64,000 nt of DNA from Aphis gossypii (taxonomy: Eukaryota > Arthropoda > Insecta > Hemiptera > Aphididae). Below are positions 41,500 through 56,663 of the stretch, piece after piece. The notes below the pieces were generated by a model. That model did not search any database and was not told the DNA's origin. It saw only the letters and a program-made list of their open reading frames with translations. The number at the start of each line of letters is the position of its first letter. Position 1 is the first letter of the stretch. Position numbers and translations under genes: made by a program. The stretch is from contig NC_065532.1 in the NCBI RefSeq assembly GCF_020184175.1, positions 29,016,001 to 29,080,000 on the forward strand, in the 5' to 3' direction.

Positions 41500-44400
41500 A
41501 AATAAAACAAATATTACTTTGTGAAATATATGTACATATAATTAAATATCTAATACTGCGTATTATATTTTATGTTATATAATAATTGGAATCTATCATA
41601 TTCAAAATAAATATAATATATTGTAATATAATAGGTATCGAATTCTCAAAATATCATCACATTTACAATTCTTTACTTATTTATCATCAATAATTTGAAT
41701 AAAATTAAAATAACGTTTGTAAAATCGTTACGAAATGATTTCGTATATGGCTACATATATGTGCACAATGCATAAATAACTATTACTTATTTACATATTT
41801 CATCTATTAAACTTATTCATTATTTACTGTATCCTAACCTTTAATTTCAAGTTTAAAAACTAATGATATAGTATTCCTAGGTGATTAGAATTAGATAAAG
41901 TATTTTATTATTGTCAATAATAACAACTAATTCGTTAAAAACAAAAAAAAATGTTAATTAATAACAAATGAAGTTTTAACGTTTCATTTAAAAAAATATA
42001 TATAATATCTCATGAACTCAAAAATGTAAGTTCTAGTTCAACTAGAATGATTCTGTGATAAATAGCTTTAATTATTAAGATATTGGAGACAGGCGTAGAG
42101 TATAAATTATAAAATAAAATAATAAATGGAATGTCTCGAGTGTAAAAAGGAATAGGAATTACGAAATAATAAAAAGAAACTAAAACATGTCCAAAATATA
42201 TGTAAGGAGTAATTTATTTTTATTTTATATTTTGTATAAATATAATAAAAGATTAAACAACTTGACCATTGGTGTTTGTTAGGTATAAGACTAAATCAAA
42301 GAAAAATATAATTTATATAATTAAAATATAGTTACACCAATTTGGCAATTTACAGATGTAAAATTGGTGGTTTTATTTCTATAAAAATATTTCTAAAAGT
42401 TAATAAAAATAATATAATTTATTATATCTTAATGTATACATTGGTCCTTGACACGTACGTATTCAATTGATAAGAGAGCTATGGGAGAGAATACATTAAT
42501 TTTACCATATGACCCTAATTAGGAAAACTTAAATATCTATTTACTAACTTACTAGTATTCGAATAACTTAAAACTTTTTAGGTAACATATATTTAAATAT
42601 TATTTTCATAAATAAATAATGATATAAGTATATACTTACAGTTATTTGAAATTTGGGATTCTGAATGAAGAAAACTATATTATATGTGGGTTGTTCAATG
42701 ATGTATGTTTTTTCGTTTTGTATTTATTATTATATTCTAGATAATAATCTAAAACTTTGTATTTTGTGTAGTACGTATTGAACAAAATATGTACTTTGAA
42801 TATCTAACAAAAATATAATTATAGGTATATTTAAAACTAAAATATTAATCATTAAATTTTGTATTATTATAATATTTCAGCCTCAAATCAAAAGTTTTAC
42901 ATTTTATTGAAGGGAATATAAAAATGTTGATCAGAACTATTGAATAGAAATATTGTTTTACTACTTGACGAAATTTAAAATAAAGACCAGGATCAAAAAT
43001 CCAGAATGCCAAAAATGATATTAAATTTAATATTGGATCTTTTGTAGAGGTTTATAGAAATAAATTGGTTATAAATCGGCATAATTAGTGTTATTTAGGT
43101 TTAATGTTAGGTTTAATTAAAAACATTAATATTTATGATCATATTATTATATACAACACTATAATATCTAAAATATTTTGGATACTAATTACTCTTTGTT
43201 ATTAGTATTATTAATACACCAATAAATAATGAATTTAATAGAATAATAGGTACATTAGGTACCTATATTATAGTAATAATTTCATATTTTCCGAGCCACG
43301 TGTTTCGTATAGTTTTACCTAACATATAAATGTTCATTTAAAACATTCGTGTTGTATAAATTCGATTGAAGAGAAATAACCACATTATAGTAAATTTTGG
43401 TTTAATAACATCATAAATCAATTTATGTAGAGCTATACAAGTAAACTTTATACTTTTGAGTTTTGGTTGTATTAGGAAAGTACCTACCTGTGTAATTACT
43501 TTTTATTATATTGTTAAACAAGATTGACTTCAAATGAGAATCCTTTCTGTACATAGCAGAATTCCGAGGATTATCAATCAGTTAATTAAAACATAATATT
43601 TTCAATTGTACATTGCTGTATACTGCCTACGCGAACCCTCTACTCTACGAGGTGATCACGAGTAGGATATGTGACAGTGGCTTCATTCATGGTTACTACT
43701 TACTATGATGTGTCTGAAGTACTCGTCACTCGTGTTTTTAACATTTGGTTATTTTTTTCTTGCTTTTTTACAATTTAAACATTCAATTATAGTTAGTAAT
43801 TATTATGTATAGGACAAGTGAGTACTCTATAGCCCTTGCTTGGTTTATTTGTGTAGGAACATTAGAAAATAAACTTTTTTTTATGCGCGTATGTGTGAAT
43901 AGTAACGAAATTAAATTGAAATATATACATACATAAAGTATAAGCTACTATTTTTGGAGTTGAATCCTTATTTTCGTTTCTTACTTATAGTTGAGTCCAA
44001 TCAATAATAAAGAACAATGCTATCAAATAACCGTTCCAACGCATGCATTTTACAATTAAAATTTCCTTCATTTAAATACACAAAGTTTTTATTTTTTTAG
44101 ACACACAATAGGTTTAATAATTATGGCGTATAATATACAGGTTGTACCTATAATACTATCATCATCGAAGCGACACGAATAACAGAATTTATTTGTATAG
44201 GTAATATAAAATACAATACACGGTAAATTGTAAATTAATTGCTTGTGTCATAGGACAAACATTTAATAATAATGTACATTATCCGTCAAAGCATATACTG
44301 GGACTGACCCTTTATAATAATTATTCCTTCTGACATATTTAGGAGAAAGAAGGACTTTCTATGTATAGTACATAAAATATCGGTGCGCCATGTGAACGGT

Positions 44401-47255
44401 TGTGTTATATTGCAAAACTCACTGCGGTTATATATTATGTCTCCGTTCATTAGGCGTTATTTACCATTATGCGGTAAATTAGGCCATTAGGGAACTGACT
44501 TTATGAGTCATGTTTAGATATAAAATCTACAAGAAACATTTATTATATTATAATTAATGTAGTTTTTCTCTTAAGTAACAGTCTCGGTTATCAGTACTGG
44601 TAGACATTTTTTCAATATTTTTTAACTTATTTGAAAAAATTTAATTATTTTAATTAATAGTGATATGTATATTAGTTTAATAAAGTTTTTAATTAATTAT
44701 TAAAGTGCAATTTATGTTTAAAAATCGAATAGATTATATTATAATTTATTTTTGTTTATATATCGCATATATATATATATGAATACTTATGACGTATAAT
44801 GACTATAATGGACCCGCTTATTAATTTCACAATGTTTTTACCTATTTGTTGGAAAGTTAGGTTATTAATTTAAAAGAAGACATTTTGGAAATCATCTATA
44901 TTTTTAAAAATGAACAGTGTCTTTTAAGGGGGTAAAATTGTAATTATAATATAGTATTCCGAAATATTAATTAAGTTTAATATTGCAAGTACCTACTTAC
45001 GAATATATCTAGAATGCAATGCAGTTACATTATTCAGCGTAAAAGTTATATTAGAAAATCATTACAAGCTTGTAAAATACTGTTGTATTAAAATATATAT
45101 TATGTATAAACAAGGGTAGGTAATATAATGTTGGTATTATTGTATTATACATTATGCAGTATGCAGTATAAAATACCTTGGTATATTAAGAACCACGAAA
45201 AATATTTTATAATTTCAAATTTGTTTGAACGAAGAATAAAAACTATTTAGTTTTAGAAACATTTTTACAGCTTTAGAAGGATTTAGTACATCTCTTAAAT
45301 ACGAATGTATAAAAAAATAAATGCAATATGGAATCTCCATTAAAAATTTAAGTTTTCAAACTTATAAGATACATTATATAAAAACAGCGATTTACGCAAG
45401 TAAAATTAAAATTTTAATATAAATTATCTAATATTACTCGTATATGATTGATTGTCCTGAAATACTGCAAAATATAAATTTTAAAATATATTCTACAAAC
45501 TGTTGATCTTCTAGTTTATTTAATTTAAAACAGTCTAATACAAATTTTTAACAAAATTTACTAGCTAACATTACGTTGTGCACAACGCGTACAAGAAATT
45601 CTAGAAAAACTATTGATTCTTTAGTAGGTTGTAAGTAAATCATTTAATGTTTTTAAGACATAGTTTAGGTTAAAATAAAATATCTTAAAAAATATTTAAC
45701 AAATAACTAATTTTAATTTTGTTTTTAACTCTCTTAGAAATATTGGTATGATATTGTATAACATGAGTATTAAATACTTATATATTTTTCTCTTTTTATA
45801 TAATTATTATTATTATGTTGTATATGATGAATGATGATGTATGAATTATGTATGTATAAAAAACTTGTGATTAGATCTTATATTTCCGTAATAAAAAAAA
45901 TAGTATTATAAATATATTATTGAATAGGTAGGTATATTATATTATATTAGTACATTATATATGATTTAACTTCCCATTAGTTCATGACACTTTTAATTTA
46001 ACCTGGAATTTTAAATATGAAAAATATTTTTTAAAAATTTAATATAAAAATGATATAAATAACAATTAGTGTTAATAACTGTAATATTACTTATAAATAA
46101 AATAACTGAGTATTTATATACTATAATATATATATATATATTATATATAGTGTAATAATATATCTAATACAATATTTTGTTTTTAATTTTAACAGTTTTG
46201 GTTTTCGACTAGAGAATGGAATTATTTTGTGTACATTGATTATAATGTATAAATTCATATATAGCAATAGCATGAATACAAGAATTAACAATGTTATTGG
46301 TGATAAATAGACTCAGCACTCATCGATTTTCCTCACTGTATAAAATAACGGATCTAATACTATTAAGGTAGGTGTAGGCTTTATATTTATTCTGTCTGGG
46401 ACGTAAGATTTAATTAGTTTTTGCCTTAATGGCTTTTCTTAATCATCGTTCTTAGTTTAATATTGTTATAATCATACCCAGTTTTTCGAATGAAAGAAAT
46501 GTGAATTACAAAAAAAGATATATTTATATTACCTAAAATTTAATAAAAAGTAATTAAAATTTACTTCTCAAAGCTTTACGGAAAAAAATTATAAAACGCT
46601 AAAAACATAGTAGGTATAGCTTAATAAATATGATTATATTTGAACGATTCAATGTGTATGAAAATTCATTCGTACAAAGTGTTTACAATTTGTGTTAAAT
46701 ATTATATATTCTTTGAGATTGTATTATTTAAAATGGCTATTAAAGAATATAAACTATAAGCAAATTGTAAAATTAAATTTAGTAATAAACGATTAGTTAT
46801 ATACTCTTGATTCTTGAATTAAGAGTATTTTATTTAATATTTAGTAATTATTTTAAAATCCTGCTAAAAATTTAAGCAAAAACATTTGAATTAATCACAG
46901 AGACTGTATATTATAATGTGTGAGAAATTGGAGAGACCTTGTAAGTTATAAATGAAAGTCAGATTAGATTGAAAATATTATTATTTATCAATAACTAATA
47001 ACTATTATAATAAACAAATAGTATAATAAAGTTAAAATATTGTAGAAACTGAAAAATATTGACGATACAGAAAATTAAATTTCATTTTAACCTATTCTAT
47101 ATTATTTTCATTTAAATTAACTTTACAGTGGACAATAATAAGGAGTATCTGTCTACTCAGTACCCACAGAATATGGTATTAAATTCTCGTTAAATAATTA
47201 ATTAGGTAGGTATTAACTGGTAAAGTATTAAGACTTTCAATAAAAAACCAGAGGA
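41500..47255. other. AT-rich non-coding stretch
   Basis: No protein-like frame or structured element recognised. Slightly less AT-rich patches lie at about 43.6-43.7 and 44.35-44.5 kb without assignable function. Confidence 0.55.
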
Positions 47256-47260
47256 CTAAC

Positions 47261-47377
47261 TTCTGCTGTATAATTGGCTTTGAGTGTACTTAGTCATTGA
47301 ATAGGTTAGTGTAACAGATAAGTCAAATATTTTAATTCAACGATAAATCATTGTGTACGAAAAAACGATTCTGAGCA
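47261..47377 (+). repeat. Dispersed repeat family, copy 1
   Basis: Contains TTCTGCTGTATAATTGG, GTGTACTTAGTC and then ATTCAACGATAAATCATTG followed by an AAAACGATTCTGAG tail. The same order of words is found at 51422-51515 and 56549-56663. Non-coding, with no visible end structure. Confidence 0.7.
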
Positions 47378-47399
47378 CAAAATATGCGAATGACATATA

Positions 47400-49860
47400 C
47401 TTTTTGATTTATAATAATTTTGATACATATACTTTTTTAAATATTAACTACAGTTGTAGTAAATACTTAGTTTGATTATATTATAACTTAATAAGTTAAG
47501 CTTCTTGAAAATTTTATTGATTTCCTATTTGTTTAAAAACATACTATGCATTACTAAATGTATAACTATAGATTTAAGTTTTGAACTATTGGTAATAGCT
47601 AATTAATTATGTGTTATGTATATATCTCCACTTTTGATTAAAATATATTTTTTTATTTTTTAAACACATTATGACTAATATAGACTGATTTTTATAAAAT
47701 ATCATAAAATAATAATTATGTATTAAAAGAAAAAAATAATAATATTATTGAATTATAAACAATTATTTTATACAGCAGGTAGTATATAAAAACAATGAAT
47801 TTAATTTTAAATACATTTCCTGTAGAATGTTTCATCATTATAAATGTATTGTTCTAAATGTGATTTACATTTTATTTATCTTTTATAAAATTTAAATATC
47901 AACAAATATTAAAAACACACAACCTTGTATTTAATTCAGTATTATAATCATAAAAATAATTATAATGTTGTTTATTATGCACTTTTATTTAATTCGACTA
48001 TAAGTAAGTAGTATAGTGATTATGATTAAATAGTACATATATGTTGAATTGATTGAGAAAGATTTTGTATTAGATTTAACTATAGTGTTTCTAAACACAC
48101 CATTATTATGTTGAACTTATGAATTTACGAAAAGCACATTTCCGGATCAAATCAAAACAGGCGTAAATGGACAATAACTGGGTGATGGGCTACTAAATAC
48201 AGCTAGGGTAGTGGTTTGTTGGCATGTTGTGATAAAAATGATTTAAAGGCAATTATAAATTATCAAATTCAAAAAAATAGTTTTGAGTGAAGCAAATACC
48301 ACATTTGTTGATATTCTTTTCGAAATTGTTTTTCAGTTCTTAATATATTTCATTATTGACGGTTTGAACAACTATTGAAACTATCTTTTTAAAGTATTAT
48401 ATAATATGTACCATTAATTAAAATCAGTTAATTTGCATATTTAAGATTATGGATATGAAATAGGAATGAATCTTCTTACCAATAATATATAGTATACACA
48501 GAAATTTTAATAAAAAAGTAAGACTCGAAAATCAATATATTTCTCATTACACTCAAAATTTAAAATCGCTAAATAATAGCGATATACTAGCAGGTTATGT
48601 AAATATATCAATTTAAAATTGTTTCTATTTTCTCGTTTCTTTATTCTACTAAGAAGTTGTTATTTTTTTCTGACATTAATAACCCGTTATATATTTATTA
48701 TTATGTATTATATTTAATTACACTTATGCCCATTAACGTGTACTTGGCTTAATTAAATTTCATCAAGTAACCAAAATTATATCAATAAATAATAATTATA
48801 AAAAAAATATTATGACTGGTGTTGTCGTCGTTGAAACTCGTCAAATATCTTCTGTGAAAAAATACAAATATTTTAAAAATAGACAATAATCGTAAACACG
48901 ACCCGGTAACGATACGGTGTATTATATTAATTATTGGTAAATACAAAGAATTCGGAAAAAAGAAATACCTCGTTTTTCTTTAGTTTTTCTTAAAATGCAA
49001 TATTTTTCATACTATACAAACTATAAATTTCCAATTTATATAATTTTGAACTATTGGCCTTTTTTACATACACAATAAGACATCATAAGAGGAACTCGAC
49101 AGTATGCTTAGTTAAAAACTAGTAAGAACAGAACATTGATAAATAGTTTTTTCATATACTTTTTAAACCACACTACTTATAATATAATTTGATAAGTAAT
49201 ATAAATTATTGAATATTTTAAAGTAAGCGGAAATAAACTGAAAATTAATTTTTGAATGACGTTTAACAAGGATTTCTTTTATAATTATTATAATTTGTTA
49301 TAAAAATATTATATCTTTATAAAAAAAAAAAAAATTAATAATTGACAAAATTGCTATCTGTTTCATAGTAAATAATATATATATATTTATCAAATTATAA
49401 TCGTGGTTATGGATATTACGTAATAATATTATTATCTATTTTAATTTCAAACATAGAATAATGAATATTAATACTATAAGACACAAATTACTCAAATATC
49501 ATTATGAGATGGAACAGGAATTAAACAGTTTATACTAGTTAAAAATTGTTTCTATTCAAAATAATCAAAACTATTTATAAAACTTATAATTTTTAAAAAT
49601 GTTTACCATATTGATCTTTTTCAATCGCTAAAGAAAGTATCATAACAATTACAAATTAACAAAATATACATAAAAATTATATTGTATTAAATCAATAATT
49701 CAACTTGTAAGAATTATTATAAAAACTAAGAAAAATATTATTTGATTAATCATTTAACAGAGCGTTACCCTCACGTGTGATTTCTTCGTCTAACAAATAT
49801 TTAACAAAACAAATTTACGTTGAGTAGGACCAATTGCATGTAAAAAATATACTTTAATAT
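47400..49860. other. AT-rich non-coding stretch
   Basis: No gene or element recognised. Confidence 0.55.
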
Positions 49861-49866
49861 TAAAAT

Positions 49867-50084
49867 GAATTGACTTACTTTCAAAGCTCAACATAAGAAC
49901 ATTATCTGTGCTTAAATGTTTTTTTTTTTTTTAATATTATAATTTTTAAGCACGATACGAATAATGTAAACATTAAAGCTTAAAAATTCTCATTTCTAGT
50001 TTAAAAATAAAAATATCGTAAAAAAGCCAATGCTAAAGCACAGATAATATTCTTACCTTTAACTTTGATGATATAAGTCAATTT
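49867..50084. repeat. Large foldback element, about 50-bp arms
   Basis: Left arm 49867-49914 and right arm 50035-50084 are inverted copies: ATTGACTTA begins both when read inwards, and both end in ATTATCTGTGCTT. The arms differ by small gaps and substitutions. Between them a second inner inverted pair, AATATTATAATTTTTAAG against TTTAAAAATAAAAATATCG, continues the symmetry. The whole 218 bp could fold into one long hairpin. The inner motif resembles the foldback at 34125-34215. Confidence 0.75.
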
Positions 50085-50099
50085 ACTCTACTATTAAAT

Positions 50100-51400
50100 A
50101 TTAGATATATTTTAATCTTTTAATAACGAATTAATATTCAAATTGGAATTTTTGAAATTTTTAAATATAATATTTACTTACAAACTATATGTATAAATTA
50201 AAATACTTGTTTTTTAATTATTAATTAATATAAGATATATATAATTTTTTTCCAAATGAGAAGCATTCTTATTTATTGCAAATTGTTGAATACACTATTT
50301 TGTTGAAACTTGAAAACTTTGATTCTCAAAATCGAAATTCAAGTGACTGGTACAATTTAATAACTTATAGAATAATAGTTATTCATAATAATTGGTTTTG
50401 AATATTAAGTTAAGGTTACATTTGAATAAAAAGTAATTTATATTAAGTACATAATGAAACAAATAATACGTATTATAGAGTAAATATTTCATAATATAAT
50501 ATTTTATATTTTATATTAAGCCGTTATAATTTATCAGGACTATAAATAGTATAACCCTTAGTAGATTGAATAACTCATTAACTATTGTATACAGTATATA
50601 AACATTATAAACACAAACTTTAAAAAAAAATACATGCACAATGATTTACAGTAAAAAAATGATAATGGGTCTCATTAAAAAATACGTATGTCTCATTTCT
50701 TGAATGGCATAAAATATCTTAATAGTAAATAATGTTGACTATATTGATCCAGAAATCATAATTTAAATAAAATCCTTTGCATTCCTGAGCATGCTTGATG
50801 AAATTTATAAATAAATTTACAATTTACGATAGGTAACGTGTATTTATTATTTGACAACATTTTGTTACAAGTGATTTACATTTTATCAATCGGTTAATTT
50901 TTATTATCTAATTAATTTATATAGTTAATTCATTTTTATGATGTAAGTATTTGACATTATAGTACCTAACTATATTTATACAGGATTTCAGACATAAATT
51001 CATGTAAGTATAAAATATTATAGTCATTATTGCTTATTTCATTTATAAAATTCCATCTATTTAATTATTATTCTAAATCTCATAGTATAAATTATTGAAG
51101 TCGTATTAGTTTTCGTGTCAATTTTACGGATTTGAATTATTGATATAAAATAGGCAGTATATATATTTATATATATAATACCTATGTCTACCAATAAAAT
51201 AAATAATAATATACATACATACGTAACAAATAAAGGTAAAAAATAAAAAGCATCATTGATTTTCATAGTTTCAAGTCTCCAAAGAATATAGACCATAAAA
51301 CTAAGCATATTATAGCTTATTTCTAAAAAAAAATCAAATACATACATAATGCCAAACAGAACAATGTATACGAGGTATGAAGTGTATAGGGGAAGAAAAA
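50100..51400. other. AT-rich non-coding stretch
   Basis: No gene or element recognised. The minus-strand frame at 51057-51434 is Tyr/Ile/Phe-rich, as expected from AT-rich DNA, and partly overlaps the next repeat. Confidence 0.5.
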
Positions 51401-51421
51401 AAGGTAAGCAAATGGGTACCG

Positions 51422-51515
51422 CTCTGCTATACATTAGGTGTCAAGTGGGTCACTATTATAGGTTTGTTAAATTTGAATTCAATGATATATCATTGTATAC
51501 AAAAAGCGATTCTAA
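51422..51515 (+). repeat. Dispersed repeat family, copy 2
   Basis: Reads CTCTGCTATACATTAGGTG, CAAGTGGGTCA, GTTAAATTTGAATTC and AATGATATATCATTG, then AAAAGCGATTCT. It matches copy 1 and copy 3 in order and spacing. The 65-codon frame through it (51349-51546) is therefore judged a repeat by-product. AATGATATATCATT is itself a 14-base palindrome. Confidence 0.75.
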
Positions 51516-51559
51516 ATTGAAATCGTCTGTTAACTTATATCATTAAGTACATTTCATGA

Positions 51560-52850
51560 TATGCTTTTTTTATACAGCTATTTAAGTCATTTATTTATTT
51601 GAAGATTTTTCTTTATTAATTCACATTAAGGAAGGTTGATATATTTTTTTCCAAAAATATTACATTTATTATATTATTAGTATTTAATTGTTATGATAAT
51701 ATTATACATTATAGGTACTGTATTAACTAATTAAAAATGTAAAAATATCTTTTTTTAAATACTGTAAAATAGTAGAATAGACAATATCTTAAAATAAATC
51801 AAAAATGTCATTGCGTATAGTAAAATTCATAATAATACAATAAACGTAAAAGTTCCTACGAATAAAATATTTTAATTTTAATAAAATAATTATCATCATT
51901 ATTGATCGTTTAAATAAGTAATTCTAACCAATTTTAACCTAAAATATCTTTAATAAAAATAATTGCTTTCAAGTATTTATAAGATTTTGTGATTTAAGTA
52001 TAAACTACTTGTGAGTAATCTTGTAATACAATTTTTAAATCTTAAATATTAAAATATTATGAAAAAAAAAAAAGAAATGTTTTCATAAATTTTTATTGTA
52101 CCTATGTATTTTTAATATTTTTATATAGCTATAAGAAAAACGTATGTATCAATTTTGTTAAAAATTTGACCCATTTAATTTTTTATCAACAATTATAGAA
52201 AAAAAAATGAACATTTGTCATACCTACAAATATTTCAAAAAGAGTTAAAATATTTTGAAATTATTTCATTTAATGAAAATGATAATATAAACATTTTATA
52301 AAAAATATATGTAGTTATGGTTTTATAAAGATAGACGTTAGAAATATATTTTATATTTTTAAAAAAATGTCAGCAATACTTCGAAATCTTAATAGACATT
52401 GTATAAAACTTGTCCTATATTGTCCAAAAACTTATGAAGTCATAAGTTGTTATAACTTTAATTAGCTTCAATTGAGTGAGGTAAAGTTGTATGCGTCAGT
52501 ATTTACACTTGATATTTGGGATTAAGATTTAATCTGGTATGTATATTTAGAACTTAGTTGTATGTAAATTACATCGTTTTTAATTTTTAAAAATTACGTT
52601 ATACCTCGAGTAAATAAAAACAATTTGGAAATAGGTTATAATAAATATAGGTATTTATTTATATAATAAATGGGTAATAATAATTTTTTTGCACTTGGAC
52701 AACAAACAACACATTTTATGATGCTATTTCAACTTATAAAAGTATTAATTCATTTTATAGTGTTCATAAGTAAATTTATTGCGAACATCTATCTATTCAT
52801 GGACCATGATTTTATCTTTATTGTTAAATAGACCTATTATTTTATTGTCT
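51560..52850. other. AT-rich non-coding stretch
   Basis: No gene or element recognised. Confidence 0.55.
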
Positions 52851-52854
52851 TATG

Positions 52855-53222
52855 TACAAGGTGTAGTAAAATACCCTCCTTGGATCACCTATCCACCTTC
52901 ATTTCTAATAACAAATACTGTTTCATGTCCAAGGTATAAATGATTTTCGATCTGGGAATGCTTGGCAAGGGAGATATGAAACTGAGTACGGAACGCGCGC
53001 AGGGCAACAGTTAAAGACTCGCATGTATACAAACATTATAGGTTTCCACTGCAAAAACTCATTTCTGTTCTGTCCACACTATGGTTATGACTGAAACCTG
53101 TCGTAACATATAAACTTTAATCTATCTACACGAATCGATACAATCCTCACTATTCTATGACCTCTGATAATATTGTACAATGTAATTTTGAAACTTTGGT
53201 GGAAGTTTCGTCGCACCCTGTA
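52855..53222. mobile_element. Probable non-autonomous element with TACARGGTG ends
   Basis: The left end TACAAGGTGTAGTAAAA and the inverted right end TACAGGGTGCGACGAAA match over TACA-GGTG and share a spaced AAA and CC beyond, 15 of the first 25 positions, with most mismatches being transitions. The 368-bp interior is less AT-rich than the flanks and includes a 113-codon minus-strand frame crossing the right end, with no recognised domain. The same end motif borders 12981-13530. Target-site duplication and superfamily are unclear. Confidence 0.45.
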
Positions 53223-53429
53223 TAATATCAGTTTACTCGTTAATCTTATTCCGCGAGTATATATATATATATTTATATATGAATTTTGAATATAAGGTAA
53301 ACAAAAAAAAGTTTGACAAGAAACAGAAACAGTGTTCGGCACTAGTTCAGTCTTTCGCTTACTTCGCTGCATAATAATAATGCAGGTTGTTGTGATGTTT
53401 AATTTTGAAATACAATAATAAATCATCGA

Positions 53430-54700
53430 ATTAGAAAAATTATTTTATTGTAGAGTTGTTCAAATAAAACTATGCTTGAAGAATTTTTTTTTAAATTATT
53501 GAATAATTTCAATAGTTTACTTTGACAACTATTCACAGGAAAAACAAAAAAAATATACCTTATTTAAATTATTTCTGATTTAAATTTTATGGTGTTTTTT
53601 TTAAGATTTAAAAGAATATATTTTATTGAAGTATTATTATTTTATTATCAATTCATAGGTACATTATACAATATTTGTAAGTTTAATCATTATAAAATGT
53701 TTTGAAATAGTTTAGATGCTTTCTCTTATACTTTTATTCTATTTATACGTGTCCATAAAAATTAATAAAATAATTTATGAAAATTTATCTAAATACAAAA
53801 TAAACGATACATTAATCATTTGAAAAACTTAAAAACAAGTGTTTTCTTAATGTAGCATATATATCTATTATTGATACAGTAAAAAAAAACTGTTCTACAT
53901 TTTTATTAAAAAATGTAAAATGATTAGTTAGTAATGTATAACTATACAGTATCTATGAATTACATGTGATGTGGAAATATGTAGTTAACTTGACGATAAA
54001 ATTTGGTAATTAACGACAATGTAATTAAATAGTATTTTTTTTAAATTATATTTTTATAATATGTGTTTTAAAATACACATTACATAGATATATATCATAT
54101 TTTAAAGACATTAGAATTAAAACGATAAAACCTGGTTAAAGTATATTTTATCGTATGGAAAAAACTATTTAACTAATGATTTTTACAACTTTATATTTTA
54201 TAATAGCCTATGACTTTATTTAATTCTTATAACTCAAATAATAATTTTGAGTCTTTGGCAATATTTACAATTATATTTTCACTATTACAATATATAGTTA
54301 TAGTTGATTTTCATTATTTTTACTTAAAAACAGAATCTTATTGTATTAAACAACATTATGCTAAAAAAATGTGCATTTTAAAATTTATTTTATAGTATAA
54401 AAATAATAATAATCATATTTATTATAAAAATATAGCAAAACAAACATACACACAGCTATTTGTAAATATTTTCTTACATTTTAAACAGCTTCGAAAACTT
54501 AATTGCTGTTGTCTACATTGAATCTGACAAAAGTATTCTAAATACTTTGAAAGTTGAGAGAAAAGTATGCAAGTTGTGATTGTTCAAAACTTTTTCTACC
54601 TAAATTGTATTGTTTATACCTGAAAAGTCGATCATTTTATCCTTTTGTTTATACTTTCGTAATTTCATATATTATCTTCTTATCGCCTTTTATAACAAAA
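53430..54700. other. AT-rich non-coding stretch
   Basis: No gene recognised. Frames at 54210-54395 and 54554-54868 look like background composition. Confidence 0.5.
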
Positions 54701-54719
54701 AAAAAAAAAAATATTCAAA

Positions 54720-55240
54720 TTGAGGACAGAGATGAAAGGGATGAGGTTATGAGGCAGTTATACGGGGGTGACGGAAAAGAGTATAGTATAAGGGGTGCGC
54801 GGAAGCGTCAATCGGCGCGCATGCACACTCTCAAAACAACTCCGCCATGTTGCCAAACTAACTATTAATATAATATAATTAATAGTAAAGACCGGGTGGG
54901 ACGAACGCCGGGTAGAGTAGTGGATGGCAGAGAAGAGCGCCACGGTCGTGATAGGGGGTGGTATGTACACCGATAGGCGAGTGAGAGAGGGTGCGTGAGA
55001 GGAATGGGTGCAATGTGAGAGAGAGAAAGAGAGAGAGAGTGTGAGTGAGAGAGAGAGCGAAACTCTTGTTAACATTGTGTCCAATTATTGATCTGCGTAA
55101 GTATGTAGGAAGCGTTCACACTGCCTTTAAGTAGGACATGTGGGATAAGGAAATATCCGTGTGATCGCGGATCGGTGCCATTTTTAAACGACAACGAAGA
55201 TGATGGTACTTAGGCAGAAAATGGTCATTTTGTTGTATTT
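54720..55240. promoter_or_regulatory. CpG- and GA-rich island 27 kb upstream of the BTB gene
   Basis: An abrupt change to purine-rich, CpG-containing DNA. It includes a CTCCGCCATGTTG word at 54840-54852 (close to the Pho/YY1 core GCCAT with flank), many GAGAG words, a GA repeat at 55015-55058, GTGCCATTTTT near 55177, and a donor-like TGCGTAAGTATG at 55094-55105 on the plus strand. There is no convincing reading frame; the minus-strand 108-codon frame is Ser/Leu-rich from the GA repeat. It could be an enhancer, an alternative promoter or leader exon, or a Polycomb-response-type element. Confidence 0.35.
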
Positions 55241-55259
55241 TGCACGGTACAAACTTTAC

Positions 55260-56540
55260 AATTTTTTACAAAAAATCTATTTCCGGATGAATAAATATAT
55301 GAAAGATTCAAAGTGATATCGAGTACTTCCAACGACAAACTGTTTAAAATTAAAATCATTCAATTAATCTAATAGGTAGCTAATAAAAGTGTCCAGTTTT
55401 ACAAAATTTAAATATTGTGATTATATTAGAGAAGAAAATGTGAGGTCAATTATTTCGGTTTATTTTGGTTGGTAATTTAATTTTCTTTTAACAAACAATT
55501 TTTTAATATTATTTTTTGAATTTTAAAAATGCATTCAAAATCAAACTAAATTTTTCATATAATGAAAAAAAAACTATACTTCACTATTTCTTCCTCTAGT
55601 TAAATTAATTATCGCTAATATAGGTGTAATAAAATAAACTGAACAAGTAAACCTAATTTCAAACAGGTATGTAAAATAACTAATTTTTGTCAAAAGTTTG
55701 TCAGGAGGTAGTTCTTTGTGATTGTTTATTAAAGTTTTAAATTGACTATTCTTTAAACAATAAAATAAAAAGGAAATTAAAAATTTAATTCATTGAAAAA
55801 AGTGTACATGAACATATTATAAGAATAAAAAAAATGTATTATTTGAAGGGTTAATGACTTTTCGTGATCGTGAGAACAGGAATCAATTCCTACAACTATA
55901 AAGACAATAATAAAATCATTTTTAAATAAAATCTAAAATTAGTGATAAGCGTTACTTAAATCTAATAATTTTGAATTTGTTTGATGTTGTATTAAAAATA
56001 TTAAACAAAATATATAAAAATAGTTCAATAATAGATAGGTACCTAATTGTAGTGATTTTATTATAATATGTTTTGATGTATATTAAATAATATTATTTAT
56101 CAATAATTGATAAAATGTAGGTTATATAGAAGAACAATATAATATATTTGCTCTAAACACAATTGATATAAATTTAAATATTAAGTATTAAGTGTAGTAT
56201 ATTTTATTTTCTCAAGTGAAAACAGTATGATATAGTCTTAAGAAGACATCACAACAACGTGTGTTATCTTTTTTTCTTGCACGCGTAATACTTATTAGAC
56301 AATTTTGTAATTTCATAAAAGTAGGATTTAGATTAATATATTATTAGCGATTAACCTATTATAAAATACACTAAAGAAGAAACTAATTATATTTAGATTA
56401 ATTTATATGTTATACTTTATTTATAATTAGGTTATATTTTATATACCACAGATTTTTAGTGAAATAAACTATTATCTAATTATAATAAAATAATAAAGTA
56501 TACATTATATTTTCAATTGTATTACATATCAAAACCAGGA
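55260..56540. other. AT-rich non-coding stretch
   Basis: No gene or element recognised. Confidence 0.55.
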
Positions 56541-56548
56541 TTTATTTG

Positions 56549-56663
56549 TGCTGTTTGATAGATATCGAGTGTACCTTGCCTTAAAGTACATATATAAAAA
56601 TGCAATGTGTTAAATTTGAATTTAATGATAAATCATTGAATATCATGAAAAACGGTTTTGAGT
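56549..56663 (+). repeat. Dispersed repeat family, copy 3
   Basis: Contains GTGCTGTTTGATAG, TCGAGTGTACCTTGCC, GTTAAATTTGAATTT, AATGATAAATCATTG and then GAAAAACGGTTTTGAG. Order and spacing match copies 1 and 2. It is the most complete copy in the middle part. Confidence 0.7.
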